A DNA stretch of 64,000 bases from NCBI RefSeq assembly GCF_024710485.1, contig NZ_JANJUQ010000044.1:1-64000 (forward strand), given 5' to 3'. This DNA is from Flavobacterium sp. GTDB taxonomy: Bacteria; Bacteroidota; Bacteroidia; Flavobacteriales; Flavobacteriaceae. This document shows, piece after piece, positions 24,577 through 34,992 of this stretch. The notes beneath the pieces are model-generated. The model was not told where the DNA came from, did no database searches, and worked only from the letters and a program-made list of their open reading frames with translations. Position numbers and translations under genes: made by a program. How positions within the stretch are numbered: position 1 is the stretch's first letter; every line of letters starts with the position of its first letter.

Positions 24577-27330
24577 ATGTCTGAAGGAAATATTAGAATT
24601 AATAAAGTTTTAAGGGAATTAAATATTTCTTTGGAAAGAGCTGTGGATTATCTTAAGGATAAAGGGATTGCTATTGAAGCAAGTCCTAACACAAAAATTT
24701 CCGATGATGTATACAACATTCTTTGTGGTCAATTTGCCGGCGACAAAGGCAACAAAGAAGCTTCTAAAGGAATAAGCGAAGAGATCAGAAAAGAAAAAGA
24801 AGCCCTTCGTTTAGAAAGAGAAAAAGAAATTGAAGACAAGCGCAAACAGGAAGAGGAACGCCAACGTCTTGAGCTCATCAAAGCCAAAGCCGTAATCAGC
24901 GGACCGAAGCAAGTCGGAAAAATCGATTTAGAACCGAAGCAAAGTGTTGCTGCCCCGGAAACTCCTAAGATTACCGCGGAAAAATCAGAAAGTGTTACTC
25001 CAAAAAGTGAAGCAGCACCGGTAGCCGAGCCAAAAAAAGAGGCTCCAAAAGAAGTTGTTGCTCCTAAAGTAGTGGCTGCAAAGCCAGCGGATACAGCGGC
25101 AGATGAGACTATAACTACGCAATACCAAAAATTGTCCGGTGCCACTTTGACCGGTCAGGTAATTGATTTGTCTCAATTTAACAAGCCGAAAAAGAAGAAA
25201 GAAGAATTCAAGAAAGACAATGGTAAACCGGCTGCTGCTAACGGACAAAGTACTAATGCAAGTCAGAATGCCAACAAAAATAAACGCAAAAGAATTGCGC
25301 CGAAACCCGGAGACAAACCGGCTATAACAGGAGGCAATAATGCACAAGGCGGACCTTCTAAATTTGGCAATAAACCAGGCTTCCAAAAAGGGAATCGTCC
25401 GGCTATCGTTCAAAAAGTAGAGCCGACAGAAGAAGAGGTTAAAAACCAAATCAAAGAAACTTTAGAGCGTTTACAAGGAAAAGGAAACAAATCCAAAGCT
25501 GCGAAATACCGTAGAGACAAGCGTGATACACACCGTCAACGTTCGGAAGATGAAATGCAGGCGATGGAAGAAGGAAGCAAAATCCTGAAAGTAACCGAGT
25601 TTGTTACTGTAGGTGAAATTGCGACCATGATGGACGTGCCAATTACTAAAGTAATCGGAACTTGTATGACCTTGGGAATCATGGTAACCATGAACCAAAG
25701 ATTAGACGCCGAAACACTTTCTATTGTAGCCGATGAATTTGGTTATCAAGTAGAATTTATTACCACTGATATTGAGGAAAACCTTGAAGTAGTTGAGGAT
25801 AAACCGGAAGATTTAGTACACCGCGCGCCTATCGTAACCGTAATGGGTCACGTAGATCACGGTAAAACTTCCTTGTTGGATTACATTCGTAAAACCAATG
25901 TAATTGCAGGAGAATCCGGAGGAATTACCCAACACATCGGTGCTTACGGAGTAGAATTAGAGAATGGTCAAAAAATAACATTCTTGGACACGCCAGGTCA
26001 CGAAGCTTTTACCGCTATGCGTGCTCGTGGTGCTCAAGTTACTGATATTGCCATCATTGTTATTGCTGCGGATGACGACATCATGCCTCAAACCAAAGAA
26101 GCTATCAGTCATGCTCAGGCAGCCGGCGTTCCTATGATTTTTGCCATCAATAAAGTGGATAAACCTGCCGCTAATCCTGAAAAGATTAAAGAGCAATTGG
26201 CGGGAATGAATTTGTTGGTAGAAGACTGGGGTGGAAAATACCAATCACACGATATCTCAGCTAAAGCCGGAACCGGTGTGAAAGATTTATTAGAAAAAGT
26301 ATTGTTAGAAGCTGAATTGTTAGATTTGAAAGCAAATCCAAACAAACCTGCTGTAGGTACAGTAGTAGAGGCTTTCTTAGATAAAGGTCGCGGATATGTG
26401 TCAACTGTTTTGGTTCAAGCCGGAACATTAAAAGTAGGCGATTATGTATTGGCTGGGAAGAATCACGGTAAAGTAAAGGCCATGCACGATGAAAGAGGAC
26501 ACAATGTATTGGTGGCCGGTCCGTCAACGCCCATATCCATTTTAGGATTGGATGGAGCGCCAACAGCGGGTGACAAGTTCAATGTGTTTGAAGACGAAAG
26601 AGAAGCCAAACAAATCGCAGCCAAACGTACTCAATTATTGCGTGAGCAATCGGTTCGTACGCAAAAGCACATTACTTTGGCAGAAATCGGTCGTCGTATC
26701 GCTTTAGGACAATTCAAAGAATTAAATATTATCTTAAAAGGAGATGTTGACGGTTCGGTAGAAGCATTGTCTGATTCCTTCTCTAAATTGTCAACCGAAG
26801 AAATTCAAATCCGAATCATACACAAAGGTGTTGGTGCGATTACTGAGTCTGATGTATTGTTGGCTTCGGCTTCCGATGCAATTATTATCGGATTTAACGT
26901 TCGCCCTTCCGGAAACGCTAAACAATTGGCTGACAAAGAAGAAATCGATATCAGAAACTATTCAATTATTTACGATGCTATCGACGACTTGAAAGATGCG
27001 ATGGAAGGCATGTTGTCTCCGGAGATGAAAGAAGAAATTACCGGAACAGCTGAAATCCGTGAGCTTTTCAAAGTTTCTAAAGTGGGAACTATTGCCGGAT
27101 GTATGGTTACCGATGGTAAGATCTTCCGTAACTCTAAAATCCGTTTGATTCGCGAAGGAGTTGTTATTTACACCGGAGAATTGGCTACCTTAAAACGTTT
27201 TAAAGACGATGTGAAAGAAGTGTCTAAAGGATATGATTGCGGTATGCAAATCAAGAACTACAACGACATTCGTGAATACGATACTATCGAAGCTTTCCAA
27301 GAAGTGGAAGTGAAGAAAAAGTTGAAATAA
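24577..27330 (+). CDS. infB: Translation initiation factor IF-2
   Basis: IF-2 is the GTPase that places initiator tRNA on the ribosome. The 917-residue product has a short N-terminal IF2N domain ([19 protein letters not shown]), a long charged and Pro/Ala/Lys-rich linker (about residues 60-330), then the GTPase with GHVDHGKTS (from Gly424), DTPGHEAF and NKVD motifs, and two beta-barrel domains around IF2 domain 3. It is the last gene of its operon and ends at a strong hairpin. Confidence 0.99.
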   Translation: MSEGNIRINKVLRELNISLERAVDYLKDKGIAIEASPNTKISDDVYNILCGQFAGDKGNKEASKGISEEIRKEKEALRLEREKEIEDKRKQEEERQRLELIKAKAVISGPKQVGKIDLEPKQSVAAPETPKITAEKSESVTPKSEAAPVAEPKKEAPKEVVAPKVVAAKPADTAADETITTQYQKLSGATLTGQVIDLSQFNKPKKKKEEFKKDNGKPAAANGQSTNASQNANKNKRKRIAPKPGDKPAITGGNNAQGGPSKFGNKPGFQKGNRPAIVQKVEPTEEEVKNQIKETLERLQGKGNKSKAAKYRRDKRDTHRQRSEDEMQAMEEGSKILKVTEFVTVGEIATMMDVPITKVIGTCMTLGIMVTMNQRLDAETLSIVADEFGYQVEFITTDIEENLEVVEDKPEDLVHRAPIVTVMGHVDHGKTSLLDYIRKTNVIAGESGGITQHIGAYGVELENGQKITFLDTPGHEAFTAMRARGAQVTDIAIIVIAADDDIMPQTKEAISHAQAAGVPMIFAINKVDKPAANPEKIKEQLAGMNLLVEDWGGKYQSHDISAKAGTGVKDLLEKVLLEAELLDLKANPNKPAVGTVVEAFLDKGRGYVSTVLVQAGTLKVGDYVLAGKNHGKVKAMHDERGHNVLVAGPSTPISILGLDGAPTAGDKFNVFEDEREAKQIAAKRTQLLREQSVRTQKHITLAEIGRRIALGQFKELNIILKGDVDGSVEALSDSFSKLSTEEIQIRIIHKGVGAITESDVLLASASDAIIIGFNVRPSGNAKQLADKEEIDIRNYSIIYDAIDDLKDAMEGMLSPEMKEEITGTAEIRELFKVSKVGTIAGCMVTDGKIFRNSKIRLIREGVVIYTGELATLKRFKDDVKEVSKGYDCGMQIKNYNDIREYDTIEAFQEVEVKKKLK

Positions 27331-27335
27331 CAAAT

Positions 27336-27367
27336 AAAAAAAGCCTCGAATTTCGAGGCTTTTTTTT
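27336..27367. terminator. Terminator after infB, shared with the SPOR gene
   Basis: GCCTCGAA / TTCGAGGC, extended by A- and T-runs, forms a long stem between two convergent genes. Its right edge overlaps the stop of the minus-strand gene. Confidence 0.9.
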
Positions 27368-27755
27368 ATTTATTTGGTTTGATTAAGAAAGCGGTTGGGT
27401 ATTTTTTCTTGAGTAAAACCAAGTTTTTTTCGGCTTCTATACGGGTTTTAAAATTACCTACCCAAACCTTGTATAATGGAGTGCTAAACACAATGGTGGC
27501 ATCTAAATTTTTAAACTCTTTTTTAAATTCAATCAAAGTCTTTTTTGAGTTTTCAGTGTCGCCGTTAAAGATCTGAATTTTATAACGATCATTAATAGTA
27601 ATTGAACTGTTAATTTTCCTTTTTTCATTTAGCAACTGTTCAAACCTAACATCTTGGTCGACGGTCACTTTTGCGTCTTGAGAAAAGCTTTTTTGACAAA
27701 TAAAGAAAACGATTGCGTAGAAAAAAAGAGGTTTTGTTTTGGCTGAAAATTCCAT
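27366..27755 (-). CDS. Exported SPOR-domain protein
   Basis: A signal-like segment (PLFFYAIVFFICQKSFSQ) is followed by a linker and a C-terminal SPOR domain of about 75 residues (RYKIQIFNGD-...-YKVWVGNFKTRIEAEKNLVLLKKKYPTAFLI). SPOR domains bind peptidoglycan stripped of stem peptides, often at the division site. I use the ATG at 27755 because the promoter element lies just upstream and would be inside the gene if the ATG at 27776 were used. The protein is 129 residues. Confidence 0.88.
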   Translation of the reverse strand: MEFSAKTKPLFFYAIVFFICQKSFSQDAKVTVDQDVRFEQLLNEKRKINSSITINDRYKIQIFNGDTENSKKTLIEFKKEFKNLDATIVFSTPLYKVWVGNFKTRIEAEKNLVLLKKKYPTAFLIKPNK

Positions 27756-27773
27756 AATGATTTGATTTTTATA

Positions 27774-27802
27774 CAAATGTAAAACTTAATAAATTAAACA
27801 AA
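27774..27802 (-). promoter_or_regulatory. Promoter of the SPOR-domain gene
   Basis: On the minus strand TTTG (27802-27799), 17 bases, then TACATTTG (27781-27774), an exact Bacteroidota promoter giving a leader of only about 12 bases. Confidence 0.7.
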
Positions 27803-27857
27803 ACAGGATTTGTTATTTAGAATTAATATAAATTGGTATTTATGATATATTTAAGGT

Positions 27858-27887
27858 TTTGAGAATAGTTCATAAGTCGTATTTTTG
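27858..27887 (+). promoter_or_regulatory. Promoter of the act-cox operon
   Basis: TTTG (27858-27861), 18 bases, then TATTTTTG (27880-27887). It would start transcription near 27893 and leave a leader of about 80 bases before actA. Confidence 0.75.
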
Positions 27888-27972
27888 TGCAAGTTTTAAA
27901 GAAAGCGTCGATTTTTAGCTGAAAATCTTTCAGAAAGAATCATGCCAACATTAGTCGATAATCATTTATTAT

Positions 27973-29313
27973 ATGAAAAAAATGGGTAACCATAATTCGA
28001 TTTCAAGGACAATAGTCTTCAGTTTAGCTTTGATGCTAACGTTCTCCTTCTCTTCATTTTCACAAGAAACTCCGGCAACAACTGATGCTGCAGCTCCTGC
28101 CGCAACAGATGCAGCCCCGGCAGCTGCCTCAGGAGGTGATCCGGTAGCTGGTAAAGCTTTGTTCAATTCGAATTGTGCGGCATGTCATGGTCTTGATAAA
28201 AAAATGACCGGTCCTGCATTGAGAGGTGTTTCTGCAAAGTATGACAAGGAATGGCTTTACAAATGGATTAATAACAGTTCGGCTCTTATCAAATCCGGAG
28301 ATGCTAAGGCTATCAAAATTTTTGAAGAGTATAACAAGTCAGTAATGACTGCTTTTCCTCAATTGTCAACAACAGATATAGACAACATCATTGCTTATAC
28401 CGATGAGAAAAAAGCGGAACCTGCTGCTGCAGTAGCTGCTGTGCCTGGAGCCGGTGGTGATGCTAATCAAGGAGGGATTTCCAACGATGTAATTCTTGGA
28501 GCCTTGGCTTTGGTGATGTTCATGTTGGTGGTGATGCTGTTCTTTGTGAACAATGTACTTACTAAAGTGGCTAAGTCTAACGGGATTGAATTGCCGTCTA
28601 AAGAAGGTGTTTCATTGTGGAAAGCTTTTGCTAAAAATCAATTTTTAGTGTTGGTGGCCTCAATCTTTTTGTTGTTGTCTAGTGGTTACTTTGTGTACGG
28701 ATGGATGATGCAGGTAGGTGTTGATCAGGATTATGCGCCTATTCAACCAATTCACTTCTCTCATAGAATTCACGCCGGTAGTAATGGTATCGATTGTAAA
28801 TACTGTCACTCTGCTGCCAGAGTTAGTAAGAATGCAGGTATTCCTTCGTTGAATGTGTGTATGAACTGTCACAAGAATATTGCTGAAGTAGCTGATACTA
28901 CTGCAACACCTGAGTATACCAAAGCATTTTATGATGGCGAGATTCAAAAGTTGTATGATGCTGTAGGTTGGGATAAAGCTACTCAAAAATACACGGGTAA
29001 AACTAGTCCGGTTAAATGGGTTAGAATACATAATTTGCCTGATTTTGCTTATTTCAATCACTCTCAACACGTAACTGTGGCTGGTATCGAATGTCAGAAA
29101 TGTCACGGTACGGTTCAAGAGTACGAAATTCAGAAGCAATTTGCGCCTCTAACTATGGGATGGTGTATCCAATGTCACCGTGAGACCGATGTTAAGATGG
29201 AGGGTAATGCCTATTACACTAAAATTCACGAAGAGCTTTCTAAAAAGTATGGTGTAGACAAGTTGACTGCAGCACAAATGGGAGGTTTAGAATGTGGTAA
29301 GTGCCACTATTAA
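27973..29313 (+). CDS. actA: Alternative complex III subunit ActA: pentaheme cytochrome with an N-terminal monoheme domain
   Basis: Alternative complex III oxidises menaquinol and passes electrons to the terminal oxidase. The 446-residue protein has a signal peptide, an Ala/Pro-rich linker, and a cytochrome c domain with CAACH at residue 68 and a likely Met ligand in MTAFPQL. Two hydrophobic segments (about 172-195 and 215-240) follow, then five more heme sites: CKYCH (275), CMNCH (296), CQKCH (374), CIQCH (398) and CGKCH (441). The last five are the standard ActA set; the first makes six. It is the first gene of an eight-gene operon; the ATG at 27982 is an alternative start. Confidence 0.93.
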   Translation: MKKMGNHNSISRTIVFSLALMLTFSFSSFSQETPATTDAAAPAATDAAPAAASGGDPVAGKALFNSNCAACHGLDKKMTGPALRGVSAKYDKEWLYKWINNSSALIKSGDAKAIKIFEEYNKSVMTAFPQLSTTDIDNIIAYTDEKKAEPAAAVAAVPGAGGDANQGGISNDVILGALALVMFMLVVMLFFVNNVLTKVAKSNGIELPSKEGVSLWKAFAKNQFLVLVASIFLLLSSGYFVYGWMMQVGVDQDYAPIQPIHFSHRIHAGSNGIDCKYCHSAARVSKNAGIPSLNVCMNCHKNIAEVADTTATPEYTKAFYDGEIQKLYDAVGWDKATQKYTGKTSPVKWVRIHNLPDFAYFNHSQHVTVAGIECQKCHGTVQEYEIQKQFAPLTMGWCIQCHRETDVKMEGNAYYTKIHEELSKKYGVDKLTAAQMGGLECGKCHY

Positions 29314-29345
29314 TCAAATTATTAAGAAGCTAATATTTATATACG

Positions 29346-32300
29346 ATGTCATCGAACAAAAAATACTGGAAAAGTGTTGAGGAACTAAACGAAAATAGTT
29401 CTATTGTTGAGACGCTTAGAAATAATGAGTTCTCAGAACCAATCCCAACGGATGAGTTTTTGTCTGATAAAGAATCCTTATCCTCTTCTTCAACAACTCG
29501 TCGTGATTTCTTGAAATACGTTGGATTTAGTACAGCAGCTGCCACTTTGGCTGCTTGTGAAGGTCCTGTGCACAAATCAATTCCTTACGTTTTACAGCCG
29601 GAGCAAATAATTCCGGGAGTAGCAGATTATTTTGCGACTTCAATGTTTGATGGATTTGATTTTGCCAATTTATTGGTAAAGTCACGTGAAGGTCGTCCGA
29701 TTAAAATTGAAAACAATACTATAGCTGGTGCTAAGTTCACTGCCAATGCCAGAGTTCATGCTTCGGTTTTGTCTTTGTATGACAACACACGTCTTAAAGT
29801 AACCAAAGTAGATCAGAAAGATGCTACTTGGGCAGCGGCTGATATGAAAATCAAAGCCAGTTTGGCTGATGCGAAAGCAAAAGGCGGTCAAGTGGTGTTG
29901 TTGACTAATACTTTAGCGAGTCCTTCTACTGAAAAGTTGATTGCTGAGTTCATCGCACAAAATCCAAATGCTAAGCATGTGGTGTATGATGCGGTTTCTG
30001 AGTCAGCTGCTTTGGATGCTTTTGAAGCAGTTTACGGTGAAAGAGCTTTAGTTGATTATGATTTTTCAAAAGCAAATACTATAGTTTCCGTTGGAGCTGA
30101 TTTCTTAGGAGATTGGCAAGGTGGCGGATACGATACCGGTTATGCTCAAGGCAGAATTCCTCAAAAGGGGAAAATGTCTAAGCATTACCAATTTGAAGCT
30201 AACATGACTTTGTCGGGTGCTGCTGCGGATAAAAGAGTCCCAATGAAAGTGGCTGACCAAAAATTGGCCTTAGTGAAAATTTATAATATAGTTACTGGAG
30301 CTTCAACGAGTGTTGGTAAAGTTGCTAACGATGATTTAGTGACTAAAGCGGCACAACAATTAAAAGCTGCAGGTGCAAAAGGTCTTTTAGTTTCCGGTAT
30401 TCAAGATAAAAATGCACAATTGTTAGTGTTGGCCATTAACCAGGCTTTGGCAAGTGAGGCGTTTTCTACTGCCGGAACTCGTCAAATCAGAAAAGGATCT
30501 GATGCCAAAGTGACCCAATTGTTGGCGGACATTAATGCAGGGAATGTACATACTTTAATCATGAGTGGTGTTAACCCTGTTTATACTTTAGCCAATGGTA
30601 AAGCCTTTGCTGAAGGATTGAAAAAAGTAAAATTATCAGTAGCGTTCTCTTTGAAAGAAGATGAAACAGCTTCTGTTACCAATATTGCTGTTCCTGCACC
30701 TCATTACTTAGAGTCATGGAACGATTTAATGTTAACCAAAGGAACCTATTCTATTGTTCAACCAACCATTCGTCCGTTGTTCAGTTCTAAACAATTCCAA
30801 GAAGGATTGTTGTCATGGACAGGGAATAGTGCTTCTTATTATGATTATATCAAAGCCAATTCAGCAGCTTACTTAAACGGATTGACTTGGAACAAAGCTG
30901 TTCATGACGGTGTAGCTCCAGGTGTTGCTGCTCCGGCTTCTGCAGGTTCAGCTGATTATGCTGCTGCTGCTGCTGCTTTAGCACAATCTAAGACATTAGC
31001 CAATTTCGAATTGGTATTGTATACGAAAACCGGTATGGGAGACGGTCAACAAGCCAATAACCCATGGTTACAAGAATTCCCGGATCCGATTACCAGAGTG
31101 TCTTGGGATAATTACTTAACGGTTTCGAAAGTTGATGCTGAAAAGTTAGGCTTGAAAAATGAAATTGTGGCCAATGGTGGTTTAGACGGAAGTTATGCTA
31201 CAGTAAAAGTAGGTTCAACTTCTATCACGGCTCCGGTTATTGTTCAACCTGGTCAAGCGGTAGGTACTATCGGTTTGGCTTTGGGTTACGGTAAAACAGC
31301 CGGATTAAAAGAAGAAATGCAAGTAGGTGTTAATGCTTACGCTTTATATAACAACTTTGACAATGTTCAGTCGGCTACACTAACTAAAGCTGACGGTAAC
31401 CATGAGTTTGCTTGTGTTCAATCACAAAAAACATTAATGGGTAGAGGTGATATTATCAAAGAAACAACCTTAACGGTTTTCACTGCTAAGTTTGATGATC
31501 CTGAAGTATGGAACCCAACACCAATGGTTTCTTTAGATCATAAAGAAGTACCTGCTACCTCTGTAGATTTATGGGAATCTTTTGATCGTTCCGTAGGACA
31601 TCATTTTAACTTGTCAATCGATTTAAATGCTTGTACCGGTTGTGGTGCTTGTGTGATTGCTTGTCATGCAGAAAACAACGTGCCTGTAGTTGGAAAATCG
31701 GAAGTTAGAAGAAGTCGTGATATGCACTGGTTGCGTATTGACAGATACTATTCTTCTGAGGAGACTTTTGAGGGTGATAACAAGAAAAAAGACGAGTTCG
31801 ACGGTTTATTCGGAGATAAAGGTTCATTGGGTGGTTTTGGTCAAATGGAAAACCCAAGTGACAACCCTCAAGTGGTATTCCAACCGGTAATGTGTCAACA
31901 TTGTAATCACGCGCCATGTGAAACTGTATGTCCTGTGGCTGCTACTTCTCACGGTCGTCAAGGTCAAAACCAAATGGCATACAACCGTTGTGTGGGTACT
32001 CGTTACTGTGCTAACAACTGTCCGTACAAAGTACGTCGTTTCAACTGGTTCTTATACAGCAACAACAGCGAGTTTGATTTCCACATGAATGATGACTTAG
32101 GTCGTATGGTGGTGAATCCTGATGTAAACGTTCGTTCACGAGGGGTTATGGAGAAATGTTCAATGTGTATCCAAAAAACACAATTAACTATCTTAACGGC
32201 AAAACGAGAAGGTAGAGAAGTTGGTGTAGATGAATTCCAAACGGCATGTTCTGCTGCTTGTACTACAGGCGCAATGGTTTTCGGAGATGTGAACAACAAA

Positions 32301-32408
32301 GAAAGCAAAATTGCTAAGTTAGCCGAAGACAAAAGAATGTACCATTTGTTAGAAAGTGTTGGAACCAAACCAAATGTTTTCTATCACGTTAAAGTTAGAA
32401 ATACCTAG
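29346..32408 (+). CDS. actB: Alternative complex III subunit ActB (iron-sulfur, molybdopterin-oxidoreductase-like)
   Basis: The 1020-residue protein fuses a large molybdopterin-oxidoreductase-like domain, which in this family carries no cofactor, to a C-terminal ferredoxin-like part beginning near Cys763. That part has four cysteine clusters (CTGCGACVIAC, CQHCNHAPCETVC, the RYCANNCPY group and CSMCIQ with CSAACTTG), suiting three [4Fe-4S] and one [3Fe-4S] centres. Near the N-terminus a twin-arginine motif (Arg52-Arg53, RRDFLK) is followed by a lipobox ending at Cys71, so it is probably a Tat-exported lipoprotein. It relays electrons toward the ActA hemes. Confidence 0.96.
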   Translation: MSSNKKYWKSVEELNENSSIVETLRNNEFSEPIPTDEFLSDKESLSSSSTTRRDFLKYVGFSTAAATLAACEGPVHKSIPYVLQPEQIIPGVADYFATSMFDGFDFANLLVKSREGRPIKIENNTIAGAKFTANARVHASVLSLYDNTRLKVTKVDQKDATWAAADMKIKASLADAKAKGGQVVLLTNTLASPSTEKLIAEFIAQNPNAKHVVYDAVSESAALDAFEAVYGERALVDYDFSKANTIVSVGADFLGDWQGGGYDTGYAQGRIPQKGKMSKHYQFEANMTLSGAAADKRVPMKVADQKLALVKIYNIVTGASTSVGKVANDDLVTKAAQQLKAAGAKGLLVSGIQDKNAQLLVLAINQALASEAFSTAGTRQIRKGSDAKVTQLLADINAGNVHTLIMSGVNPVYTLANGKAFAEGLKKVKLSVAFSLKEDETASVTNIAVPAPHYLESWNDLMLTKGTYSIVQPTIRPLFSSKQFQEGLLSWTGNSASYYDYIKANSAAYLNGLTWNKAVHDGVAPGVAAPASAGSADYAAAAAALAQSKTLANFELVLYTKTGMGDGQQANNPWLQEFPDPITRVSWDNYLTVSKVDAEKLGLKNEIVANGGLDGSYATVKVGSTSITAPVIVQPGQAVGTIGLALGYGKTAGLKEEMQVGVNAYALYNNFDNVQSATLTKADGNHEFACVQSQKTLMGRGDIIKETTLTVFTAKFDDPEVWNPTPMVSLDHKEVPATSVDLWESFDRSVGHHFNLSIDLNACTGCGACVIACHAENNVPVVGKSEVRRSRDMHWLRIDRYYSSEETFEGDNKKKDEFDGLFGDKGSLGGFGQMENPSDNPQVVFQPVMCQHCNHAPCETVCPVAATSHGRQGQNQMAYNRCVGTRYCANNCPYKVRRFNWFLYSNNSEFDFHMNDDLGRMVVNPDVNVRSRGVMEKCSMCIQKTQLTILTAKREGREVGVDEFQTACSAACTTGAMVFGDVNNKESKIAKLAEDKRMYHLLESVGTKPNVFYHVKVRNT

Positions 32409-32447
32409 TATCAATAAGTAATTAATTAAGAAACAATATAAAGGATT

Positions 32448-33857
32448 ATGTCGTCTCATTACGAAGCACCCATTAGAAAACCTTTAGTTATAGGTGATAA
32501 AACTTATCACGATGTAACTGTAGATGTAGCCGCTCCGGTGGAAGGAAGAGCCAATAAACAGTGGTGGACTGTATTTTCTATCGCATTAGCCGCTTTCCTT
32601 TGGGGGATAGGTTGTATTATCTACACCATCTCAACAGGAATCGGTACATGGGGATTGAATAAAACCATTGGTTGGGCTTGGGATATCACCAACTTCGTTT
32701 GGTGGGTAGGTATCGGTCACGCCGGTACATTGATCTCTGCTGTATTATTATTATTCCGTCAAAAATGGAGAATGGCCATTAACCGTTCGGCTGAGGCGAT
32801 GACCATCTTCTCGGTAATCCAAGCCGGTTTATTCCCAATCATCCACATGGGTCGTCCTTGGTTAGCTTATTGGGTAGTGCCAATTCCAAACCAATTCGGT
32901 TCATTATGGGTTAACTTTAACTCACCACTTCTTTGGGACGTATTTGCGATTTCAACTTATTTATCTGTTTCATTAGTATTCTGGTGGACAGGGTTATTAC
33001 CGGATTTCGCCATGTTGAGAGACAGAGCAGTAACACCTTTTGCCAAAAAAATATACACTATCGTATCATTCGGATGGAGCGGTAGAGCTAAAGATTGGCA
33101 ACGTTTTGAAGAAGTATCCTTAGTATTGGCCGGTTTGGCTACTCCGTTAGTACTTTCTGTACATACTATCGTATCCTTTGACTTTGCTACTTCGGTAATT
33201 CCGGGTTGGCATACCACCATCTTCCCTCCGTATTTCGTTGCCGGTGCAGTATTCTCAGGTTTTGCCATGGTAAACACCTTGTTAATTATCATGAGAAAAG
33301 TTTCAAACCTTGAAGCTTACATCACCATCCAACATATCGAGTTGATGAACATTGTAATCATGATTACAGGTTCCATTGTAGGGGTTGCTTACATCACCGA
33401 GTTATTCGTGGCTTGGTATTCAGGAGTAGAGTATGAGCAATACGCTTTCTTAAACAGAGCAACAGGACCTTACGCTTGGGCTTATTGGGCGATGATGACT
33501 TGTAACGTTTTCTCTCCACAGTTCATGTGGTTCAAAAAATTAAGAACCAGTATCATGTTCTCATTCGTAATCTCTATTGTGGTTAACATCGGAATGTGGT
33601 TTGAGCGTTTCGTAATCATCGTAACCTCATTGCACAGAGATTACCTTCCGTCATCTTGGACTATGTTCCAACCGACGTTTGTTGACATTGGTATCTTCAT
33701 CGGAACTATTGGTTTCTTCTTTGTGTTATTCTTATTGTATGCGAGAACTTTCCCTGTGATTGCACAAGCAGAGGTTAAAACAATTTTGAAATCTTCCGGA
33801 GAAAATTACAAAAGACAAAGAGAATTAGAAGGTCATAATCATTCAGATAAACATTAA
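32448..33857 (+). CDS. actC: Alternative complex III subunit ActC (NrfD-like quinol-binding membrane subunit)
   Basis: This 469-residue integral membrane protein has about ten transmembrane segments and NrfD/PsrC-like signatures (FVWWVGIGHAGTLISA, HMGRPWLAYW, HTIVSFDFA). In the complex it binds menaquinol and may take part in proton translocation. It lies 39 bases after actB, and actD starts 8 bases after its stop. The C-terminal tail is His-rich (GHNHSDKH). Confidence 0.97.
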   Translation: MSSHYEAPIRKPLVIGDKTYHDVTVDVAAPVEGRANKQWWTVFSIALAAFLWGIGCIIYTISTGIGTWGLNKTIGWAWDITNFVWWVGIGHAGTLISAVLLLFRQKWRMAINRSAEAMTIFSVIQAGLFPIIHMGRPWLAYWVVPIPNQFGSLWVNFNSPLLWDVFAISTYLSVSLVFWWTGLLPDFAMLRDRAVTPFAKKIYTIVSFGWSGRAKDWQRFEEVSLVLAGLATPLVLSVHTIVSFDFATSVIPGWHTTIFPPYFVAGAVFSGFAMVNTLLIIMRKVSNLEAYITIQHIELMNIVIMITGSIVGVAYITELFVAWYSGVEYEQYAFLNRATGPYAWAYWAMMTCNVFSPQFMWFKKLRTSIMFSFVISIVVNIGMWFERFVIIVTSLHRDYLPSSWTMFQPTFVDIGIFIGTIGFFFVLFLLYARTFPVIAQAEVKTILKSSGENYKRQRELEGHNHSDKH

Positions 33858-33865
33858 TAATTGCT

Positions 33866-34393
33866 ATGAGTAGTAATAAAGTTATACACGCAATATACAA
33901 TGATGATGATGCATTAATGCACGCGGTTCACCAAACCCGTTCAGCTCACCATCATATTGAGGAAGTTTATACTCCTTTTCCGGTACACGGATTAGACAAA
34001 GCTATGGGATTGGCTCCAACAAGATTAGCCATCTGTGCTTTTATCTACGGATGTATTGGTTTATCAGTAGCCACTACCATGATGAATTATATTATGATAT
34101 CTGATTGGCCGCAAGATATTGGAGGAAAACCAAGTTTTAGTTACATCCAAAACATGCCGGCTTTTGTACCGGTTATGTTTGAGATGACGGTTTTCTTTGC
34201 AGCGCACTTGATGGTTATCACTTTTTATATGAGAAGTAAATTGTGGCCATTCAAACAAGCGGAAAATCCTGATGTAAGAACAACCGATGACCACTTTTTA
34301 ATGGAAGTAGCCGTTCACGGTGACGAATCTGAAATGGTTAAATTCTTCGAAGGAACCGGAGCAGTTGAAGTGAAAGTAATTGAAAAGCATTAA
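33866..34393 (+). CDS. actD: Alternative complex III subunit ActD (DUF3341)
   Basis: The 175-residue protein shows the DUF3341 layout: an N-terminal soluble part ending in VYTPFPVHGLDKAMGL, then two hydrophobic segments (about residues 52-75 and 94-120) and a soluble C-terminus ending in a ferredoxin-like fold. ActD lies beside ActC in the complex and is not known to hold cofactors. Spacing to both neighbours is under 10 bases. Confidence 0.95.
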   Translation: MSSNKVIHAIYNDDDALMHAVHQTRSAHHHIEEVYTPFPVHGLDKAMGLAPTRLAICAFIYGCIGLSVATTMMNYIMISDWPQDIGGKPSFSYIQNMPAFVPVMFEMTVFFAAHLMVITFYMRSKLWPFKQAENPDVRTTDDHFLMEVAVHGDESEMVKFFEGTGAVEVKVIEKH

Positions 34394-34401
34394 TATTAGA
34401 T

Positions 34402-34965
34402 ATGAAAAGTTTATTTAGAACCGCACTTGTATTAGGCATCATGGTTTCAGTATCTTCTTGCAAAGACGATTTGAAACCTAACTATCAGTACATGCCTAAT
34501 ATGTACGAATCAGTAGCCTACGAAACCTATTCAGAATCTGATGCTTTCAATTCTCCTACCGGTGAGAAAGGTAAGGAAGGCCAAATCCCAGCAGACGGTG
34601 CTATTAAAAGAGGTTTTGTGCCCTACGAAGTACCGAATACTCCGGAAGCCTTAGCTATGTTAAAAGCTACCAATCCGAAATCACCATTGGATTCTACGCA
34701 AGTTGATATGAAAAAAGCAGAAGAACTTTACGGTATTTATTGCGCTATTTGTCACGGAACAGAGGGTAACGGTAAAGGGAAACTAGTACAACAAGAGAAA
34801 TTCTTGGGTGTTCCGAGTTATGCTGACAGAGTAATTAATGAGGCTAGTATTTTCCATGTGGTTACTTACGGTTTGAACTCAATGGGTTCTCATGCCAATC
34901 AAATGAGTCAAGAAGAACGTTGGTTGGTTTCCGCTTATGTAATGCAACTTAAAAGCAAATTATAA
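34402..34965 (+). CDS. actE: Alternative complex III subunit ActE (monoheme cytochrome c lipoprotein)
   Basis: The 187-residue protein has a lipoprotein signal with Cys20 in SVSSCKDD, and one heme-binding CAICH at residue 114 with a probable Met ligand in the later SMGSHANQM. It is thought to carry electrons from ActA to the oxidase. The middle contains RGFVPYEVPNTPEAL, typical of this subunit. It sits between actD and actF. Confidence 0.96.
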   Translation: MKSLFRTALVLGIMVSVSSCKDDLKPNYQYMPNMYESVAYETYSESDAFNSPTGEKGKEGQIPADGAIKRGFVPYEVPNTPEALAMLKATNPKSPLDSTQVDMKKAEELYGIYCAICHGTEGNGKGKLVQQEKFLGVPSYADRVINEASIFHVVTYGLNSMGSHANQMSQEERWLVSAYVMQLKSKL

Positions 34966-34992
34966 TTGTAGAACAAACAGATTGTTATAGAT

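Noticed and set aside
24729-25449. Two long minus-strand frames inside infB
   Set aside because: They arise from the Ala/Lys-rich linker of IF-2 read backwards and have no recognisable domain.
28079-28140. Ala/Pro-rich stretch near the start of ActA, first thought to be a frameshift
   Set aside because: The frame continues without break into a proper cytochrome c domain, so it is a linker.
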